Below, one piece after another: positions 6,101 to 7,054 of a stretch of DNA of 7,054 bases. This DNA is from an uncultured Pseudomonadota bacterium. Lineage in GTDB: Bacteria > Pseudomonadota > Gammaproteobacteria > Burkholderiales > Thiobacillaceae. A model generated the notes under the pieces. The model did not search any database. It was not told the origin of the DNA and saw only the letters and a list, made by a program, of their open reading frames with translations. Positions within the stretch are counted from its first letter, which is position 1, and each line of letters opens with the position of its first letter. The DNA lies in the NCBI GenBank assembly GCA_903918705.1, contig CAIXFP010000856.1, forward strand, positions 1 through 7,054. Reading direction: 5' to 3'. Position numbers and translations under genes: made by a program.

Positions 6101-7054
6101 CCTTGCATACCGTGGCGCTCAAGTCCGACGGCACGGTGGCGGCGTGGGGAGATAACTCTTCCGGCCAACTGGGTGATGGCACATGGGGGGGGCGTACGAG
6201 CCCGGTGGTGGTGCCAGGTCTCACCAAGGTAGTAGCAGTATCTGCGGGTAGCTCCCATACGGTGGCGCTCAAGTCCGACGGCACGGTGGCGGCGTGGGGA
6301 GATAACTCTTCCGGCCAACTGGGTGATGGCACCACGACGGATCGTCCTAGCCCGGTAGCGGTGCCTGGTCTTACCGGAGTGGTGGCGGTGGCGGCGGGCG
6401 GCGTCCACACTGTGGCACTTAAATCCGACGGCACAGTGGTGACTTGGGGAGACAACCACTACGGCCAATTGGGGGATGGCACCACGACGGATCGCCACAG
6501 CCCGGTGGCGGTACCAGGGCTGGCCGGGGTGGTAGCGGTGGCGGCGGGAGGTTACGACACCGTGGCGCTCAAATCCGACGGCACGGTGGTGGCCTGGGGA
6601 TGGAACACCTCGGGACAACTGGGGGATGGCACCACGACCGATCACCATAGTCCGGTGGCTGTGCTGGGACTCACAGGAGTAGTGGCGGTGGCGGCGGGCG
6701 ACAACCACACGGTGGCGCTCAAGTCCGACGGCACGGTGGTGGCATGGGGAAATAATGGCAGCGGTAAACTAGGGAATGGCACCACGACGGAACGCCATAG
6801 CCCGTTAGCGGTTCCGGGGCTCACCGGGATGGTGTCGGTGGTGGTGGGCTCCGACCACACAGTGGCACTCAAATCAGACGGCACGTTGGCGGTGTGGGGA
6901 AATAACGACTTCGGGCAACTGGGGGATGGCACCACGACGGATCGACCTAACCCAGTGGCGGTGCCTGGGCTCACCGAGGTGGTGGCCGTGGCGGCGGGCT
7001 CCGACCACACAGTGGCACTCAAATCAGACGGCACGTTGGCGGTGTGGGGAAATA
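3121..7054 (+). CDS. giant exported RCC1-repeat / Ig-like repeat protein (3' partial)
   Basis: This frame is open for 1311 codons from the ATG at 3121 to the window end, with no stop or frameshift; an in-frame TAG lies at 3088. Order of parts: residues 1-48 a polar lead; 49-67 a signal-peptide core (KILLILLAFMAG) with a likely cut after SWA67; 68-200 a Ser/Thr/Tyr-rich domain I do not recognise; 201-293 an Ig-like domain ending SKTLYAWAKDWIGN; 294-380 an MBG-like module; 381-730 seven RCC1-type repeats; 731-984 three further MBG-like modules; 985 onward a second RCC1 block. RCC1 repeats fold into seven-bladed propellers used for binding. The protein is probably secreted or surface-attached; related proteins often end in a sorting signal, which is not visible here. 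The partner is unknown. An alternative start is ATG 3217, which gives a more normal signal peptide but a poorer ribosome site. Confidence 0.88.
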   Translation, partial: MNRNHLSQVIAGMDIWPQSGKYNEWLQLPGFGMLVRLIQACGSRALRLKILLILLAFMAGRPALSWAFVPGTYTGSGYTVTVGSDGLVKSVAISKTIDGIRSEIYTADTRIYKDIATTIYPPYSTNTTTSFSGSGYIDNYTTYSFTGSLYGDAYPYIIALNQSISYSHRYTVGLWWATENASESGIINLSHDTLANDTIPPTITNFTLGASGNSLTVPISSLTGVDTPSYGLVYFLVSESSAAPTPTNTSWSLTPPASYTFTSVGSKTLYAWAKDWIGNISSSRSATILVAKMSQVVSFGTAPSVVVASTGTLLASATSGLAVNFSSLTPGVCTVSGSTVTGVTVGTCIISANQAGNDIYNPAALVSQSFSVGKGSQAIHVTAMAVATRNDHTVALKSDGTVAAWGSNSSGQLGDGSATARPSPVAVPGLTGVVAVAAGSGHTVALKSDGTVAAWGSNSSGQLGDGTMTNRYSPVAVPGLTGVVAVAAGCSHTLALKSDGTLVAWGYNGNGAVGDGTTTNRTSPVAVPGLTGVVAVAAGCSHTLALKSDGTLVAWGDNTYGQLGDGTTTNRLSPVVVPGLTGVVAVSAGQNHTIVLKADGSLVAWGSNTDGQLGDGSTTDRHSPVAVPGLTGVVAVAAGYDHTLALKSDGTMAAWGNNGFGQLGDGSGTNRASPMVVPGLSGVAALAAGYGYTVAIKSDGTMAAWGSNFDGQLGDGTTTERFSPVVVSALPGTGGFSFSPTSLGVGRVTTVSTTANSGLPVSFSSLTPAICSVSGNTVTGIAVGTCTIAADQAGDANYLAAAQVRQSIQVLLNQTIGAIGFSSALVVGGTTTASASASSGMSVGFSSQTPSVCTVSGNLITGITVGTCIVAADQAGNASYISAIQVIQNISVGKGNQSIGAIGLSPATLAVGTITTASAAATSGLSVSFSSITPSICTVSCGTITGVNTGICTIAADQSGNVDFNTAAQVTMNISVGKGRQNIGTWVTKVSAGTLHTVALKSDGTVAAWGDNSSGQLGDGTWGGRTSPVVVPGLTKVVAVSAGSSHTVALKSDGTVAAWGDNSSGQLGDGTTTDRPSPVAVPGLTGVVAVAAGGVHTVALKSDGTVVTWGDNHYGQLGDGTTTDRHSPVAVPGLAGVVAVAAGGYDTVALKSDGTVVAWGWNTSGQLGDGTTTDHHSPVAVLGLTGVVAVAAGDNHTVALKSDGTVVAWGNNGSGKLGNGTTTERHSPLAVPGLTGMVSVVVGSDHTVALKSDGTLAVWGNNDFGQLGDGTTTDRPNPVAVPGLTEVVAVAAGSDHTVALKSDGTLAVWGN
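3721..3999 (+). other. Ig-like / chitobiase-C-like domain coding segment
   Basis: Residues 201-293 of the large protein. The segment has TNFTLGASGNSLTVPI, YGLVYFLVSESSAAPTP, SWSLTPPASYTFTSVGSKT and LYAWAKDWIGNIS. This is the beta-sandwich pattern that often precedes repeats in large bacterial surface proteins ('...SYTF...G.KTLYAWAKD..GN'). It is probably a spacer or stalk domain; no catalytic residues are seen. Confidence 0.6.
4000..4260 (+). repeat. MBG-like module 1
   Basis: Residues 294-380: SQVVSFGTAPSVVV, a Ser/Thr-rich stretch, then TPGVCTVSGSTVTGVTVGTC (Cys333 and Cys348, 15 apart), ISANQAGN, and an ending SVGKGSQ. It is the same module as the three copies at 5311-6072, but stands alone in front of the first RCC1 block. 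Such modules are common as tandem stalk units in large exported proteins of beta- and gammaproteobacteria. Confidence 0.7.
4261..5310 (+). repeat. RCC1 block 1: seven tandem 150-bp units
   Basis: Seven units of exactly 150 bp (50 codons) start at 4261, 4411, 4561, 4711, 4861, 5011 and 5161, with no insertion or deletion between them. The consensus unit reads TGVVAVAAGxxHTVALKSDG, then TxxAWGxNxxGQLGDGTTTx, then RxSPVAVPGL. This fits RCC1 blades, and seven is the number needed to close one propeller. Deviations: unit 3 has GAVGDG instead of GQLGDG, and unit 7 has Tyr in place of the His before Thr. The first and last units are the most divergent, as is usual at the ends of a repeat array. Confidence 0.85.
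5311..6072 (+). repeat. MBG-like modules 2, 3 and 4 in tandem
   Basis: Three copies at about 5311-5556, 5557-5805 and 5806-6072 (82-89 residues each). Each has a core of Ser-Gly-[LM]-[PS]-V-[SG]-F-Ser-Ser, a Thr-Pro-x-[IV]-Cys stretch, then Gly-x-Cys-x-[IV]-Ala-Ala-Asp-Gln. Cysteines recur as pairs 15 residues apart: codons 5431/5476, 5677/5722 and 5929/5974. Copies 3 and 4 begin NQ[TS]IGAIG and end with the SVGKG-type linker also seen after module 1; copy 2 lacks the usual opening, as expected at a fusion seam after the RCC1 block. Copy 4 has an additional Cys (codon 5941). They probably act as a stalk between the two propellers. Confidence 0.72.
6073..7054 (+). repeat. RCC1 block 2: six complete 150-bp units and part of a seventh
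   Basis: Units start at 6073, 6223, 6373, 6523, 6673, 6823 and 6973; the last is cut by the window end after 82 bases. The period is again exactly 150 bp and the consensus is the same as in block 1 (HTVALKSDGT, WGxNxxGQLGDGTTTDR, SPVAVPGL). Deviations include unit 1 with GTWGGR for GTTTDR, unit 4 with Asp for the conserved His, and unit 5 with GKLGNG. Long exact duplications are present: 6112-6182 equals 6262-6332, and 6847-6904 equals 6997-7054. If the block closes like block 1, it should end near 7122. Confidence 0.85.

Noticed and set aside
4261..7054. CRISPR-like or non-coding tandem repeat array
   Set aside because: The 150-bp units are in frame without stops, differ mostly at third codon positions, and translate into clear RCC1-type repeats; there is no repeat-spacer structure.

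Overview
The window looks like a GC-rich betaproteobacterial chromosome, plausibly Rhodocyclales or Nitrosomonadales. This rests on the company of a LOG-type protein, a DUF2782 protein and a BPSS1780-type membrane protein, and on overall style; no rRNA or other marker is present, so the assignment is an inference.

Left part (1-1895): an ordinary housekeeping neighbourhood, all on the + strand. It holds the 3' end of a LOG/TIGR00730 Rossmann-fold gene, a small exported DUF2782 protein followed by a clear intrinsic terminator, a polytopic membrane protein of the BPSS1780 type, and an exported protein with two CxxCH haem-binding motifs. The start codon of the last gene overlaps the stop codon of the membrane protein (ATGA), so these two are translationally coupled.

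Middle part (1896-2997): a non-coding scar. It contains a minus-strand remnant of an IS66-type transposase, truncated at both ends, joined directly to a shorter, frameshifted remnant that resembles an IS1182-type transposase. About 210 bases follow in which I recognise nothing.

Right part (2998-7054): one very large + strand gene with no stop codon before the window ends. It starts at 3121 and reads open for 1311 codons. It is preceded by a strikingly structured leader: an 8-bp closing helix around three hairpins, followed at once by a small palindrome containing the Shine-Dalgarno sequence. The protein has a long N-terminal region with a signal peptide, a Ser/Thr/Tyr-rich domain, an Ig-like domain, an MBG-like module, exactly seven 50-residue RCC1-type repeats (one predicted seven-bladed propeller), three more MBG-like modules, and a second RCC1 block of six complete units plus the start of a seventh. 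It is probably a secreted or surface protein of the large repeat type common in environmental betaproteobacteria. Its C-terminus, where a sorting or anchoring signal would sit, lies outside the window.

The best candidates for something new are the structured leader with its apparent ribosome-site hairpin, and the mosaic double-propeller protein, whose second block carries long exact internal duplications. The lower-GC N-terminal part and the adjacent transposase remnants suggest an accessory insertion beside conserved genes.
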